Positions 33,751 to 45,632 of a stretch of 64,000 bases of DNA are shown here, piece by piece. The DNA is taken from the NCBI GenBank assembly GCA_001599595.1, contig BCHH01000016.1, forward strand, positions 863,901-927,900, given 5' to 3'. Every line of letters begins with the position of its first letter. The first letter of the stretch is position 1. This DNA comes from Beverwykella pulmonaria (Eukaryota > Ascomycota > Dothideomycetes > Pleosporales > Melanommataceae). The position numbers and the translations under genes are program-made. The notes beneath the pieces are model-generated. The model was given only the letters and a program-made list of their open reading frames with translations. It was not told the origin of the DNA and did no database searches.

Positions 33751-35858
33751 TCAGCACTCTAACCGATCTCTAACGCCCACCTTCTCAGCTACAGCATAAA
33801 CAGTAGCACTTAGATGTGTACCTGGAATCAGCGGTATCAAGCTCGCATCTACTACACTGACACCTTCCAGTCCATATACTAACAAATCACTTCCCACCAC
33901 GCCTCCCAACTCCTTCGGCATCATCGCCGCCGTACCGCTAGCATGAAAGCTCGTCGGCCCACTAGTGCTTCTTACCCACGCTAAAAGTCCAGCGTAATCA
34001 TCATCAGTCACATTTGGACCGGGGCCGGTTTCTACCGGGGCAAGGCTGGCGAAGTGCTTGGATTTAAAGTACTTCCGGGTATATTTGATAGACTCAATCG
34101 CTTGTTCCAAGTCGAGGGGATTGGTAAAAGATCTAAAATCCACCAATGGCTCACCATAAGGGTCCGAGGCGTTAATATGAATCGTACCCCTCGACAATGC
34201 TTTCTGCATCAGAATCGTGCGCGAACAAACTCCGCCAGTAGGACTTTCGTAAACAGCGGAGTTAAGAGATTTGAATTGCTTCGCAAGGATTTGCTTTTGG
34301 GCTTGGTAACCTCTGATGACTGGAGTAGGGAGTCCAGGCAGTAAATAGGCATCAGGTGCTTGAGCAGCGAGTTTAGCGTGGAAGGAAGATGGGTTGGAGT
34401 GGATAGTATTGAGGGGGAGGAATACAAAAGCAGTATTGAGTGCGAGAGTAAATGGGCCTGATAACATTAGTCGAAAGGCTTTTAATAAAAACTTAGATAG
34501 TATACCTGTCTTGTTAGTGTCGTATTGTGCTTGTGCTTCAGCTAGGAAGGTTGCATTGCCTATTGCCGCGGTTGGATTTGGAAAGACATCATTCGTAACT
34601 ATTTTCATGTAAGCATTATATCAAAGGCAGCTAACTCGTTTGTCAGGGACTTACAATTGCACTTGAGCGCTGGCTGCGGATGATCCTGGAAATTTTGTCC
34701 AACCCCCGGCAAATTAAGCTTTACTGGGATACCAGCAGCTTTAAGCACATTTTTCGGACCAACACCGCTCAACTCTAGAATCTGTGGTGTATGTACTGCT
34801 CCAGCTGCCAAAATGACTTCTTGGCGAGCTTTCACAGTAAATGGCTCCTCCGGATGATCTCGTTGGTGGATAACGACTCCTTCAACTGATCGCTGTGAAA
34901 TGACGAGATTCTTAGCTTTGTGACCAATCAAGAGATGGTAATTTGGACGAGAGGCAATCGGGTCATAGTAGCCAAAGCGTGCATAGGATCTTGTGCGATT
35001 TACTGGGTGCTCGGAAGCCGGGATCCAGAAAAGTCCTACGGCATCTCCAAAGGCATGTTCTTTTGGTGTTGGAATATCCATCTCTAGCCATGCAGCCCAT
35101 GAATTCTCTATTGAACTCAGCACCCCATTGCGTCGTTCTCTTAGCAGGGTGTGTTTAGACAGAAGACTTACTCAGAGAAGGCCACTGGAAAGGAGGAAAG
35201 CTAGCCAGTATCGGCCCATTACCCCAGGCCCGTGTATCCCACGTATAACCAAATTTCTCTGCATCTTTATTCTGCGGCGGGGTAAATGTAACGCTCTTCT
35301 TAAAGTATGGATACAAGCCATCCCAGCCCCAACCGGGATTTCCTAGCTGTTCCCAAGCATCATAGTCCTCTTTTGCGCCACGGTCAAAGACCATACCGTT
35401 AACGGCTGAGCTGCCACCAACTATGGCACCAATAGCGTAGCGGTAGACTAGATTGTTGATCTCTGGTTGTGGAACGCTGGAGATGTTGAAGCGATGCTTG
35501 GCACATGATGGGTTGGGAGTTGAGATAGAGGTGGTTGGCATCCATATACAAGATTCGTCACCGAAGTAGCCTATCTCAACTACGAGTACAGTCTCTGTGA
35601 AGTAAATAAGCTTGCATCTAGAATAAAGTGTTCCTATATTGGCTGAGCGAGCTTACTAGACGGGTCTTCTGACAACCGGTTCGCAACTGTCAATCCTGAT
35701 GTCCCTCCGCCAATAACAATGTAATCGTAGGATTCACGAACATCCGTGACCGATGTTTTGACTTGACTTCTTCCAGCGAGTGTCGGAGAAGCACTTATTG
35801 TGACGACTAGTACTGTTATTAATCCTGTAAGCAGAGCACTCCAGACTTGGGGAGCCAT
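33751..35858 (-). CDS. Secreted GMC oxidoreductase (FAD-dependent alcohol/glucose oxidase-like)
   Basis: 625 residues, five exons: 35657-35858, 35172-35594, 34655-35107, 34506-34598, 33751-34457. Signal peptide at 1-24 (LLTGLITVLVVTISASPTLA). FAD-binding GxGxxG as YIVIGGGTSGLTVANRL (about 45-62), GGSSAVNGMVFDRG, the second GMC signature AAGAVHTPQILELSGVG, and two C-terminal catalytic positions, His562 (SFHASGTAAM) and His605 (PGTHLSATVY). Introns 48-64 bp; the 48-bp intron (34458-34505) is in frame and stop-free but has consensus ends. For the second intron the 35107 acceptor was chosen (64 bp) because the 35137 alternative needs a 34-bp intron. Extracellular oxidation of an alcohol or sugar producing H2O2 is likely; substrate unknown. 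Intact though surrounded by transposons. Confidence 0.9.
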
Positions 35859-36661
35859 TTTGAAGCTATGGAGAGACGGGAAACCACAAAGGTGCGGATA
35901 GATGGTTTATATGCTCTTCCACTGGCTCCTTAATTGCCGTCCGTCAAAGGAAACGTGCCCTTGTATGTGGCGTCGAAGATACTTTGACCCTTGCAATTCT
36001 ATCGTTCCTGTTGGTCAGAACATGTCCCGGATATGTCGACGTAAGCCACAATGTTTCCTCACATTGCATCGTGCATTGGCTGGGAATGATTACCCTACAA
36101 AGATTGGTATTTTGTGGCAGATGTGTAAACATAATTAGGCACAAGCCGAATTACCAATTACCTATGGCTATCAAATATTGTTAGTAGAGGAGTTTGAAAA
36201 CATTAGAATCTAGAAGGAGAAGACGGCAGTGCGCGGCCGGCTGATAAGAAACCTTGGCGACATGAGTAAGACGCTCTGCAGCAATTATTGGCGCGTTTGA
36301 ATACGGGGCGGGGAACTGGTAACCTTGTTCTTGAAAGGCAAAATCCCTGTTGCATAAACAGGTACATAGTACAAAGTTCTGCAGATCAGGATCGGGCCGT
36401 TGCACAGTACAGCTGAATATAGAAGAGGGGTTGCTCGGGGTAATCCATATCGAACGTCTTTGTAACACGTTTAGACCACCTTGCGTTTGAAAATAATTTC
36501 GCGGCTGCCTGAGAGTGGTTGGAAGTTGTAATAATATGTCTAGAATAGACATATATGTATACTGCTTACAGAAGGAGATTAAGCTGGTGCGCTGACCTCG
36601 GAGACCTTTCCTGACCTTTATGTTTTTGCCAAGGCATTAGTGCAGGGAGGTCAGCTAATTA
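35859..36661. other. Promoter of GMC gene and gene-free AT-rich stretch
   Basis: About 800 bp without supportable coding sequence; the first few hundred bases upstream of 35858 are the presumed promoter. Confidence 0.4.
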
Positions 36662-36859
36662 TGGGTTATATGGGGGTTGATTTGTTAGCGAGATCACGCG
36701 CGATAGTAAGCGAGAACACCAAACCTCCGTGATAACCTCTGGTATACTGCAAGTCTTGGCACCCCCGGAGGGCCGCTTTTTTTCTACTTTTACACTATTT
36801 GTAAAGCAAAATAGGGGCAAAAATGCAGGCAATATGGAAGCGCATAGCTATAGCATTAA

Positions 36860-39190
36860 CTACAAAGTACACTTTTTCTGCCTATTAAGCAGCTTGTACA
36901 GCTGATAGAGCGACAATTTAGCCCGCTGCCGAACAAGCTCTACTTCCTCCACTGCCGCGCCTGTACTAATGCCCTGTGCCTGCCGTCTCCGAACCTCGTC
37001 AATAATAACCTTCCGCCGTCCATATAGCACCTGCTCGCTATGCCTCTGACGCCAGCGCNGCCCGTACAGATCCTCTAGTCCTTGCACAGACGGGCCNCCT
37101 GCTAGGCCTACCGTCCACTCCCTCNACAGCTGCGGGACGGTTGCCACTGCGCGGGAGAGGACGTACANCGGNGGNGGNGGNGGCGGCGGCNGTGGCGGNG
37201 NTGATAGCGGTGATGGCGGCTCCTGCAGTGAGGGAGTGGCCGCGGGAGAAGGGGAGGCTAATGCAGAGTGGAAGGACCTCACCGCTGTCGCAGCAGAAGC
37301 AGGCGTGGTAGAGCNNGAAGCNGCCATAATCGTACGGCGCGTAGGATGTAGAGTCAGCGATATGCGGCCCTCAAGCAAGTCTCCTAGCCGTATGTCAATG
37401 CTGTTGAGCCGCTCTCTCGTTTCCGCGCCCCAGTCGCTGACGTCTCGCGCAAGGCTCTGGTGCAGGATGCTAAGGCGTTCAGCAATAGCAGGCAGTGTCT
37501 TCCAGATCTGCACTTCTTCAGGCTCCTCCACGTCTAGTAGCAAGAGCTCCACGTCCTTCGCAAACGCTAGGTAGTCAGCTCAGGCGAAGATAGGGTTAGC
37601 CTAGATTAGATGCGCAGGGAACTCCTGTCTTATAATAACTAAGTCCTAAAGGAGGATAATGCGGAGCTGCTGCAGCAAACGCAGGAAGCCCTAAGCCGCA
37701 AGGTCTTCGCGGTCCTCTGTTGCCTCATCACCCTGCTGCTTCTTGTCATCCGCGTACAAGTTAAACCACGCCAGCCCTTCGTCAACAAAGGGCCACACAG
37801 CCTGCTCAAGTGATCGCGGAGGCAGCACCTTCGCCCGTGGCAGGTAGAAGCTGCCCTGCGCAGACAGGTTAAAGCTAGCCATGCTTCGCATGAACTTGCG
37901 CGGGAGGTGGGTGAGATAGCAGTTTGTTAGGGCGTCACTATTCCACCATCCCACACGGCAGATTTGGCCCTCACTAACGCCCTTAAGCTCAGCGTGCTTT
38001 GCTCCTTGCAACCAACCTACGTGTGTTTTCTTTAGTAACATAACGTTTGCCCCAGCAAACATCTTGTTAATCCAGTCTAACTGCGTGTCGTACGCCATCT
38101 TCTTTGCTGCATGCTCCCCCTTAACTAGGTGCAGGTTGTACCACAGCTCACGCCAACAGAAGCTAGGAGGCAGCTCGCCCACAACGTTCCAGCAGTGGAA
38201 GAGGTAGAAAGCAGTGTGAGCCATAGTGCAGAGCAGCGGATTTCAGTGCCTCATAACAGCTCCGTACTCCAGCCACCCTATTAGGTTTGTCTTGCTGTTG
38301 TCTATAATTATAATCATTAGGTAGCAGGGCGTTGGGCCTTTGTCTAGCAGCAGGACTGTAAAGAAGTCAGGGAGTTCAGCCCCTAGGCGCGCCTCGCTCC
38401 GCAGAAGCATGTTGTGGGCAAGCAGGAAGTTAGTGGCAGTGCGCAGGTACAGCTCTGTTGACTGCTTCCACTGCTGCTTCTTCCCCTAGCAGTAACCCTC
38501 CCAGCAGAACTGCACAGCATCAATCATCTTTGCCTCAGTGTAGCCGTCCTGCAGCATCCCCGCGGCCCTGTCAGCAAACTCAAGCCGCCGCTGCCTATGC
38601 TTAGTGCGCTTGCAAGCCCTTAGCAGGCTGTTTAGGCCCTCTCCGCGCGGGGTTGGATGCGGGTTTATGCCCTTACTCTTTTGGAAGGACCACACGTCAA
38701 CAATAGCGGCTACGTACAACTTAACCGCGCTAACTCCCAGCGTCTGCTGGACAGGTTCGCTGTCTACAGTAGTACAATCCTCCTTCTTATACCGCGAGGC
38801 CCAAAGTTCCCAGTCTAGGACGCGCTCGTTTAGGAACTAGATTAGCTTATTTTCACGCACAAGCTCACCATCTTCAAATCCCTTCTCAGCGCAGAATTCC
38901 TGCCACTCCTTCTGCTTTGGATCATACGTCCTGTTTGTGTTTTTAGGCCGCGTCTTACGCGCCTGCGCAAGCGCGCGCGCGCCCTGCGCGAAGAGCTCGA
39001 CGTCAAGGGCCGCATGACGCTCGGCAGCGCTGGTAGGGGCGGGGAGCGTCGTCGTCGTCGTCGTTGTCGTTGTCGTCGTCGTCGCCGCCGCCGTCGGCGG
39101 GGTCGTCCCTGAGGCTTCCATGGCGGGAGGGGGGAGGGAGGAGAGGGGAGAGGGGGAAGGCATGGTCAACGCGGTTGCACGTGATGGCAA
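36860..39190 (-). pseudogene. Crypton recombinase with Ndc10/CBF3-like and GCR1_C-like domains
   Basis: Reading minus from 39190: Thr-rich leader with a poly-Thr run, helical SAM-like N-terminal region (TYDPKQKEWQEFC), the tyrosine-recombinase/Ndc10-like core around 37700-38224 (GQICRVGWWNSDALTNCYLT, then PRKFMRSMASF), and at 36860-37160 a GCR1_C-type DNA-binding domain (EWTVGL, LEDLYG, RWRQRHSEQVLYGRRKVIID). About seven TAG stops, all where Trp or Gln is expected, break it (for example after 38837, 38486 and 37691). In fungi such proteins are usually annotated as centromere-binding CBF3 subunit homologues, but most are Crypton recombinases. Inactive copy. Confidence 0.78.
39049..39087 (-). 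repeat. GTC/GTT triplet microsatellite in the recombinase leader
   Basis: A run of GTCGTCGTCGTCGTTGTC-type triplets that reads as consecutive Thr codons on the minus strand of the Crypton ORF. Confidence 0.8.
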
Positions 39191-39270
39191 GCTTTAGAAG
39201 GGGGGAGAAGATAACTGGGGAATAATCGCGGCAGGGGGGGCTCTCTAATAACTGTGGGTTATATGGGGGT

Positions 39271-39726
39271 CGGGGCGCTGAATAACCGAGGTTCTCGGGG
39301 GGGGTCTGCGATAACCGAGCGTCTCGCGAGATCTCGCGACCCCTTGATAATTAGATATCTGTGTGCGCAGGCCTTATCATTCTAGGTTAGCGTTACGCTT
39401 ACTGAATTTGGCTAGCGCGTTTTTCAAGCCAGTGTCCTGGCTTTAATATTTGTCAGCGCATTAGTATGTGCACGAGTCTAATAACACTGAGTTTTATAAA
39501 GACTTCGCCGCTCCTTATTGCACGCCTCGTATCCTGTCTTGCTGGCCTCGGGCACAACCTATCTCTCCCTCAATCGCTACAATCCACCTATTATTGCCGA
39601 TTCCCTCATAGATCCCTTAAATGTAAGACGGTCTGCTTTTAAATAAGCTAACCCTACTAGAGTACCCCGCTCCACGGTGTAAGGAACACGCAAGTCCGAC
39701 ACAACGAACAACAGTGGTCTTTCACA
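39271..39726. promoter_or_regulatory. Region between Crypton and DUF6604-type gene
   Basis: 456 bp, no gene. Near the Crypton border there are repeated ATAACCGAG and TCTCG/CGCGAG words (39281-39340). The rest is the presumed promoter and leader of the gene at 39727; a CT-rich tract is not obvious. Confidence 0.4.
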
Positions 39727-42639
39727 ATGGGAAACCACAACCTCTACCTAACGTACAAAAAGGATACCAGCCGGCTCCTGTACTGGGTCATCAACGCGTC
39801 AAATGAAATCGTTCGGTCGGCGGCGAGCGCAGAAGACTGCGTGCCGGTCACAATGAACACCACTGGCCAGAGCACGGTTTCTGAAATCGTAAACATGTCA
39901 AAACTCATCGCAAAATACGTTCAGCCCGTTCCTCCTGCAATCTTCAAGCTATTCCAGGCTGTCATCAAAGCAAGATCAGCTACATATGACGCCTTCCAGC
40001 AGATTGTAAACCAAAAGCCAGATCCAGAAATTGAGAGACGTAACGCTACCCATAAACACTTCATCGACGCACTGACAGAAGCCTTTGATGCTCTTGGGGG
40101 TGACCTATGGTGCTCAAGCAAAAGCTTCGCGACCAACGAGGAGGACAATGATGAAGACATTGAGAATCAAATCTTTCAGAATCAGTTCTCCGCGCTGAGC
40201 CTTGGCGAAGGAAAGGGTGACGGTGATAGTGATGTTTCATCCGAAGATGGCTCCCACCACCCACAGACGAGACCGTGGAAGAAGAAGGCTACTACGAAGG
40301 GAAAGAAAGGAAAGCGAGGGAAGAAGTCGAAGCAAAAACCAGCCCCAAAACCCACCGCAAAGGTTTCCTTGGCTGACATCCCTGTCGAGAGCTATCGTAT
40401 CATCGAGGACAAAGATGGCCTTGTGTCTGAGTATCTTTTGGCTGTGTATGCCATTGTACGGGAATGGTCCGAATTGAGGTCCTTCGTTCAGAATCTTTGG
40501 CGTGAGGTGGCTTACGAGGGCCTTAATGGTGCTGTCGCGGCGTCATTAACCAACATGGCAGTCGCTATGGTTAAACAGACATGCATTGCCGTGTTTGTGG
40601 ACTTTCCTGGCCACGAGTCATATGAAACTATCATCAAGACACTCACACGGGGTGATCCAGACCATGCTCAAGGACAATTTTCCATGAGCCTGTACCGCGT
40701 TTCCACTTGTGGTCACCAAACTGATAAGGTACAAGACAATGCAATCGACGTCAAAGAGCAATTCTGGGTTCACACGTACGAGGACCTGGTGGCATTCATA
40801 ACCGATTTCCAGAAGAACCGAAGTGGCAAACCAACTAAGGCTATGCAAACGCAGATTAACGATTGGGATCCAACCTTCGATCTTCAGCGCGCAACAAAAG
40901 ATGAAAGAATTAGGTGGCGCCGTTCGTACACTATCAACTGGCTTTACGACCTAGTCAATGTGTTCTCATCCATTGTCGTCCAACGCAACACACTGAAAGG
41001 CGAGCAGCATGTGTATGAGAATGTGGACTGGTCCACGAATGGTCCCTGGCATCAGCACAGAAGGCTTTTTGGGCTGAACGAGTTTGCTGGGGCCATTACT
41101 ACACTCGCGATGCAGAAACCAAACTCTGATATTCGGCAAAAGCTCCTCCCGCATCATGTTTTCCAGCTACAGTGCATTATCGATTCCTTGACGGCTTCCC
41201 GTGGCTGGATGCAAAATCCCTTTCGGGGCCATGTTCTCAATCGACCTGCACGCCAGTTTTATCCGCGGCGTGACGTCGACCTTTTCCTAGACCGGGAAGT
41301 CAAGAGGGAGGGTCACGGTTTCCTTCAAGCGGTTGATATACTGAGACAGTTGCTGAAGAAGGATGCGGAGCAGAATTATGATCCGAACCGGCACAAAGAG
41401 CTTTCTGAGATTCTCGAGGATCTTAAATACGATTTCGTTAATTGGATGGGCGAATCTAAATATATGCATGGTCTTACAACTATACCACCTTCTCGGTTCT
41501 CGAAGCACAATGCGAACGGACTATGGGAATTTTCCCCTTTGTTGTGTGCAGCTGGTCTAGTTGAAGGACTTGTTCTTGCGCAACGTGTGATTATGCTTTT
41601 GTGGGATCGAATCCCAGAGCCGACGCTCGCCTTACATTTGCATAACATGCTCGTTCAAAAGGGATATATACAGCAACCAATCGGGCTATATGCAACACTA
41701 CAAGATATGCTCCAGGACTCATTTTTCCCCGAAGGTATTCCAAATTCTGGGTTCTACGATGCCCTCGTCAAACGACTGCAAGTACGCGACGACCGTACAT
41801 TATTATACCAGCGTCAAGCAGTGAGACGAGATCTGACTAAAGATATCCACCAAATTCTAGATGTCAGCTTGAACCATTTTTTCAAGACTAAGACAGGGCT
41901 CATGACGTACCATGACGCTGATTGGGTACCCGAGCGAATTTCAGACAGCGCAATTAGGATCCCTTCTGCTCTGTACATGCTCCGCCTGAGCGAAACCAAG
42001 CAAGTAACCGATCCTCTCTCTGGCGAGAAACGGCTCGACGAGACCGAGCTCATCAAGCGCGCCAAGGTGCGAGGACAGAACGATGCGACACTTCTCGAAG
42101 CAGCATCTATCCAGTATATGAACAATAAGGCTGAAGACACTAATGCGCTGATTCGTCACATTGACGCGCTCAAAAATCATAAGACTGGCCCACAAGTAGA
42201 TCCCTACCATGTCAAGGAAAAGAAAAAGAAACCTATTCAAGGCCGCGATCTTCTGGAACTTCTTCGCGTTGACATATTCTCTGATGTCTGTGGCCGCGAT
42301 CCCTTGTCTAGTATAAATTATGTTTGGGTCACTGTGCATATAATGATACTCTTCATGAAATTCGAAGATCGATTCCGGGAGACTCGTCATCCACTGTACA
42401 TTCAAGCGTACGAGGATCTTCCGCCTAGCATAAGGCGCCAGAAGAGGGCTGCACTCATCATGGCAGCAATGGCCAATGAGGACGATGAAGCCTTGAAGCT
42501 CTTTGCCGAAGTTTTCGAGAGCCCGAGGATAGGTGTACTCGGTTGCATCTTCTGGCAAGATCTGTTGGAAGGAGAATCTGGTGTAACGCCAGCAGCGGAT
42601 GATGATCAACTCTCAACTGATGAGTGCTTAGTAATGTAA
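39727..42639 (+). CDS. Large intact protein with DUF6604-type N-terminus, 970 aa
   Basis: Single uninterrupted exon. The N-terminal ~60 residues ([21 protein letters not shown]) match the start of fungal DUF6604 proteins. Then come an acidic linker (138-176), a strongly basic segment at residues 185-205 ([18 protein letters not shown]) that may be a nuclear localisation signal, and a long helical region to the C-terminus with no enzymatic motif I recognise. The acidic C-terminal tail ends [13 protein letters not shown]. Function unknown. Codon use and absence of RIP contrast with the Crypton 460 bp upstream, so it appears to be a functional gene in a transposon-rich setting. A role in fungal recognition or NLR-like systems has been suggested for some relatives, but this protein shows no visible P-loop or repeat domain. 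Confidence 0.82.
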   Translation: MGNHNLYLTYKKDTSRLLYWVINASNEIVRSAASAEDCVPVTMNTTGQSTVSEIVNMSKLIAKYVQPVPPAIFKLFQAVIKARSATYDAFQQIVNQKPDPEIERRNATHKHFIDALTEAFDALGGDLWCSSKSFATNEEDNDEDIENQIFQNQFSALSLGEGKGDGDSDVSSEDGSHHPQTRPWKKKATTKGKKGKRGKKSKQKPAPKPTAKVSLADIPVESYRIIEDKDGLVSEYLLAVYAIVREWSELRSFVQNLWREVAYEGLNGAVAASLTNMAVAMVKQTCIAVFVDFPGHESYETIIKTLTRGDPDHAQGQFSMSLYRVSTCGHQTDKVQDNAIDVKEQFWVHTYEDLVAFITDFQKNRSGKPTKAMQTQINDWDPTFDLQRATKDERIRWRRSYTINWLYDLVNVFSSIVVQRNTLKGEQHVYENVDWSTNGPWHQHRRLFGLNEFAGAITTLAMQKPNSDIRQKLLPHHVFQLQCIIDSLTASRGWMQNPFRGHVLNRPARQFYPRRDVDLFLDREVKREGHGFLQAVDILRQLLKKDAEQNYDPNRHKELSEILEDLKYDFVNWMGESKYMHGLTTIPPSRFSKHNANGLWEFSPLLCAAGLVEGLVLAQRVIMLLWDRIPEPTLALHLHNMLVQKGYIQQPIGLYATLQDMLQDSFFPEGIPNSGFYDALVKRLQVRDDRTLLYQRQAVRRDLTKDIHQILDVSLNHFFKTKTGLMTYHDADWVPERISDSAIRIPSALYMLRLSETKQVTDPLSGEKRLDETELIKRAKVRGQNDATLLEAASIQYMNNKAEDTNALIRHIDALKNHKTGPQVDPYHVKEKKKKPIQGRDLLELLRVDIFSDVCGRDPLSSINYVWVTVHIMILFMKFEDRFRETRHPLYIQAYEDLPPSIRRQKRAALIMAAMANEDDEALKLFAEVFESPRIGVLGCIFWQDLLEGESGVTPAADDDQLSTDECLVM

Positions 42640-42800
42640 TAATAAATGGTGGCTTGATCGCATTGGTGGAGTTGCATTGCATTGCGATCGAATAAGCCTA
42701 GTTGCTTGTGGAGAACGAATAGATGGATCAGGGGTGAATAGGCTTCATTCATTAGAGTCTAATCCTTGAGGGTTCGGGGAGACTATATGTATATATGTTA

Positions 42801-43027
42801 TGTGTCACGTGACCAGTGGACACAAGACCCGACAAGCTTCCGAAGGGGTCTCCGAAGGAGGCCCTCCAGGAACAGAAGTGTCCCTCACAGTCAGGCCCTG
42901 CTGTATATAGACTCGGCTCCCCTAAGTACCTCTTTTCTCTCTATCTTAGTGTACTTGAAATAGAGCCTACTTATCCCTTTATTTGCCTTGTGCACCCACG
43001 ATGGTGAAGACCGAGCTCGTCATCACA
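42801..43027 (+). repeat. Possible solo LTR, 227 bp
   Basis: Begins TGTGTCACGTGACC and ends GTCATCACA (TG...CA). It has LTR-like architecture: a GC-rich first part, then a TATATAGACTCGGCTCCCC TATA region, then a pyrimidine-rich end. No clear target duplication was found and no second copy is in the window, so this is tentative. Confidence 0.35.
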
Positions 43028-43087
43028 TTACCGGTCATACACTACTTAAAAAATGTTGATGTGTGCGCGGCTCGTTTAATTATAAAA

Positions 43088-43160
43088 TGTAAGCCGAGGA
43101 CACCATAATGTCACGTGGATATGCCACTGACTACCTTTTTCCTCCATCCTCCAGCTTACA
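43088..43160 (+). mobile_element. Small MITE, short copy of the 61045-61177 family
   Basis: Terminal inverted repeat TGTAAGC...GCTTACA. The first ~46 bp are identical to the 61-kb copy (AGGACACCATAATGTCACGT and onward), as is the CCTCCA(T/G)CCTCCAGCTTACA end; the AT-rich middle (~60 bp) is missing. Flanks TAAAA and GAAAA may be a degraded 5-bp duplication. Confidence 0.75.
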
Positions 43161-43809
43161 GAAAACAGCCAAAAAATCAAAACGTACAATAGGCATGATC
43201 CTTCGGGGTTGGATTGAAGTGAGAAGTTGGTTATTCACACAGCCGATACTAAGTGGCATAGTATGGACGATGATTGAGAGACACATTCAAGAGGCGGTGA
43301 TTGGAGTCAAGCTCAGCCCGGCCGCAGACGTACTGCAGCCAACCCAGACGCGTATGAATCTACCGAAAAAGTCCTGCGGTCTTCTCCCCTGCGAGCGTAC
43401 TTGTGAAATGGCCTGGATAAATCCGACACTCCATTTTTAGGAATACTCAAGGGTGAATAAAGCACTAGCACGATCTTTGGCACTCTAGATGTCACTAAAA
43501 ATGCAATTTCTCTTAAAAAATAGTAACGGCATATCACGTGTATATCACGTGAACCGTATATCTTGGATATCACGTGCACTTTGCGCTTGGTCACATGTCC
43601 CGATTAGTCATGGCTGAATATATATATGCTCGTTGATCTCCATAGCTTCTTAATCAACTCAGTCCTTATTATTATTTCGTCCATATAACGTGACCACAAA
43701 CTCTGACATAACATGATCGTGATTACAGGAGCCAGCTTGAAACGAAATTCCTCCTATATTAGTTAAAGCCAACTGTTCCTCGCCCTGCAGTGAAATGATA
43801 ACCAGCACT

Positions 43810-44822
43810 TTATCCCCAGTTGGGCCCAATGCTCAATCCACCATCAATCATAATGTTTGCACCAGTAATATAACTTGCTTCAGCTCCGCAAAGGTACAAT
43901 ATAGCCGCAGCCACTTCGTCAGGACCAGCTGGTCTGCCATTAGGAACGGCCTTTTTAATGATTTCGTCCAGGTACGGGATATTCTTGCGATCTCCGTCCA
44001 GCATAGGTGTTTCAACCCAAGTGGGACTAACCAAGTTGACTCGAACGCTTGCTCGATTCAGATCCATAGCTGAAGTTTTCATGGGTTAGCTTTCGTCACT
44101 TGGCATTCTTGTATTGGAAAGATAGTAGACTCACCCGACGCCCTCGTGATGCCAAGCAAAGCATGCTTAGAAGTAATATAAGGTGTCTTGCAAGGCACAG
44201 CGCCAAATGCCATTGCAGAAGCGACATTGACGATAGAGCCACGGCTAAGGGAGCGCGTTCCAAAACGTTTGGTTGCGACACTGTGAGGCTTCTGTCCGGC
44301 CATAAGTGGCGCAATAGCCTTCGAGACAAGATAGGCTCCCCGAGCATTAACATTGAAAACTCGATCGAAGTCCTCGTCAGATGTGTCGTTGAAGGGCACG
44401 ATAGCTTTCACATCGATCTGTGGCTTTATCATTGGATCACTGATGTACGTTTGCGCGCTTTTCAGCACTTACCCCAGCAGCATTGACCAGATAGTCGATC
44501 CTTCCAAATTCTTTCAGGGCAAGCTCGACCAGAGACTGAATAGACTGGGGGTCTGTCACATCCACTGAGAGCCCAATGGCTTTGAAGTCTGCAGAAACGG
44601 CAAGACCCTTGCACTCTTCGGCCGCCTTGATTGCTCCATCGCCTCTGATATCTGAAAACAGAACACCTTTAGCTCCTGCTTCGGCAAAGGAAAAGGCTGT
44701 CTCCTTCCCAATGCCACTCGCGGCCTGAGTAAGTATTAGAAACAATTATAAATCAATAGTGACAAGTAAAATCGACTCACGCCAGTGACAATGGCGTAGC
44801 CAGCAATTGATGAATGTGCCAT
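43810..44822 (-). CDS. Short-chain dehydrogenase/reductase (SDR)
   Basis: 278 residues in four exons: 44781-44822, 44473-44724, 44135-44417, 43810-44069 (introns 56, 55 and 65 bp; donors GTGAGT, GTAAGT, GTGAGT). Classical SDR: TGAASGIG at residues 13-20 spanning the first intron, NAAG at 95-98, NVNARGAYL, Ser165, Tyr178-x3-Lys182 (YITSK), then SPTWVETPM and the C-terminal ASYITGANIMIDGGLS. The first exon of only 14 codons is fixed by the Rossmann motif. Substrate unknown. It stands alone among repeats rather than in an evident cluster. Confidence 0.9.
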
Positions 44823-45534
44823 AAGTGTTATTTGGGATCGATAGTCGGAAACGATGAAGTGGAGCCAAACTAGAGCCTATGAAAAGATGAATGGTATATT
44901 CTGAGCGAACACACAAGTTAAACGTCGTACCATCGTTAAGTACCCGAAGAGCCGGCACGCACGCCGCAAATCCAACGCCTCAAAATATTATTGTACATGG
45001 GGAGTAAAAATCGATAGTCCAAAATACTCATGCCCGTCTTAATATCCATATTACGTGCTGCCACCTGTAGGGTTGTAGAATTCGGAGATTCCCTGCGGCC
45101 TCGCCTCAATAACGCGTCCCAACGAAGCACTTCCGCAGGTGCGCCAACGACGAATGGTTTATCCCAAAGTAAGATTAATGAGGCGCGTATCTTGTCACAC
45201 GGGAGGGTGGTCACTATACATCCCTTCAGACCTTAGAGGCTCAGAGCTCTTTTTTTTTATATTGCGGCACTACTTGAGACATTGTCTCAAATTCAATAAG
45301 AATCGCGGCACATCCTTTCCCAGGATTTCAATTGTCTAGGCTCACTACAAGATCTCGATAGACACTCGGTGTAAAAATTGCAACGAGTTCTCTACCATCT
45401 GGGACAAATCGTACCACTTGATACTTGCTCTCCATCTTAGAAACCTCACTCTTTCAGCCCAATAAGTGTGGCGGTGCTGCTCGTTAGCTCGACTACACGT
45501 CACGCGAACACGTGTGAGATGTGATGGTGGCATG
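44823..45534. other. Promoter of SDR gene and gene-free stretch
   Basis: About 700 bp without a recognisable gene; the first ~200 bp upstream of 44822 are the likely promoter. Confidence 0.4.
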
Positions 45535-45632
45535 TGTCGTGATGTGACGAAGTAGATAGAGAGAGAGATGATAATAATATTGATTCTATCGACGAGGAGC
45601 TACCAAAGAGAAGAACTATGCATGCGACAATC
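45535..45632 (+). repeat. Third copy of the 15-kb inverted-repeat family
   Basis: Reads TGTCGTGATGTGACGAAGTAG..., continuing through AGAGATGATAATAATATTGAT to GAGGAGCTACCAAAGAGAAG. It matches the reverse complement of about 15130-15228 and the plus strand of the 15382 arm, and starts with TG at the same point as those arms, suggesting a shared element end. Confidence 0.7.

Larger units (their letters stand above)
36662..39270 (-). mobile_element. Crypton-like tyrosine-recombinase DNA transposon, ~2.6 kb
   Basis: A single RIP-marked recombinase gene (minus strand) is enclosed by two exact 16-bp direct repeats, TGGGTTATATGGGGGT, at 36662-36677 and 39255-39270. No terminal inverted repeats and no retrotransposon genes are present. 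Cryptons move by a tyrosine recombinase and leave short direct repeats at their borders instead of inverted termini, so structure and coding content agree. Several isolated ambiguous bases (N) occur in its 5'-coding half (37059-37323). Confidence 0.75.
42640..43809. other. Gene-free stretch with LTR-like repeat, MITE and E-box cluster
   Basis: No supportable gene in ~1.2 kb. Holds a possible solo LTR (42801-43027), a small MITE (43088-43160) and three CACGTG boxes at 43535-43540, 43546-43551 and 43571-43576, each preceded by ATAT or TATAT. Confidence 0.45.

Noticed and set aside
34605..35123. 34-bp intron option (35138-35171) in the GMC gene
   Set aside because: Too short for these genes; acceptor at 35107 gives a 64-bp intron and a better-conserved junction.
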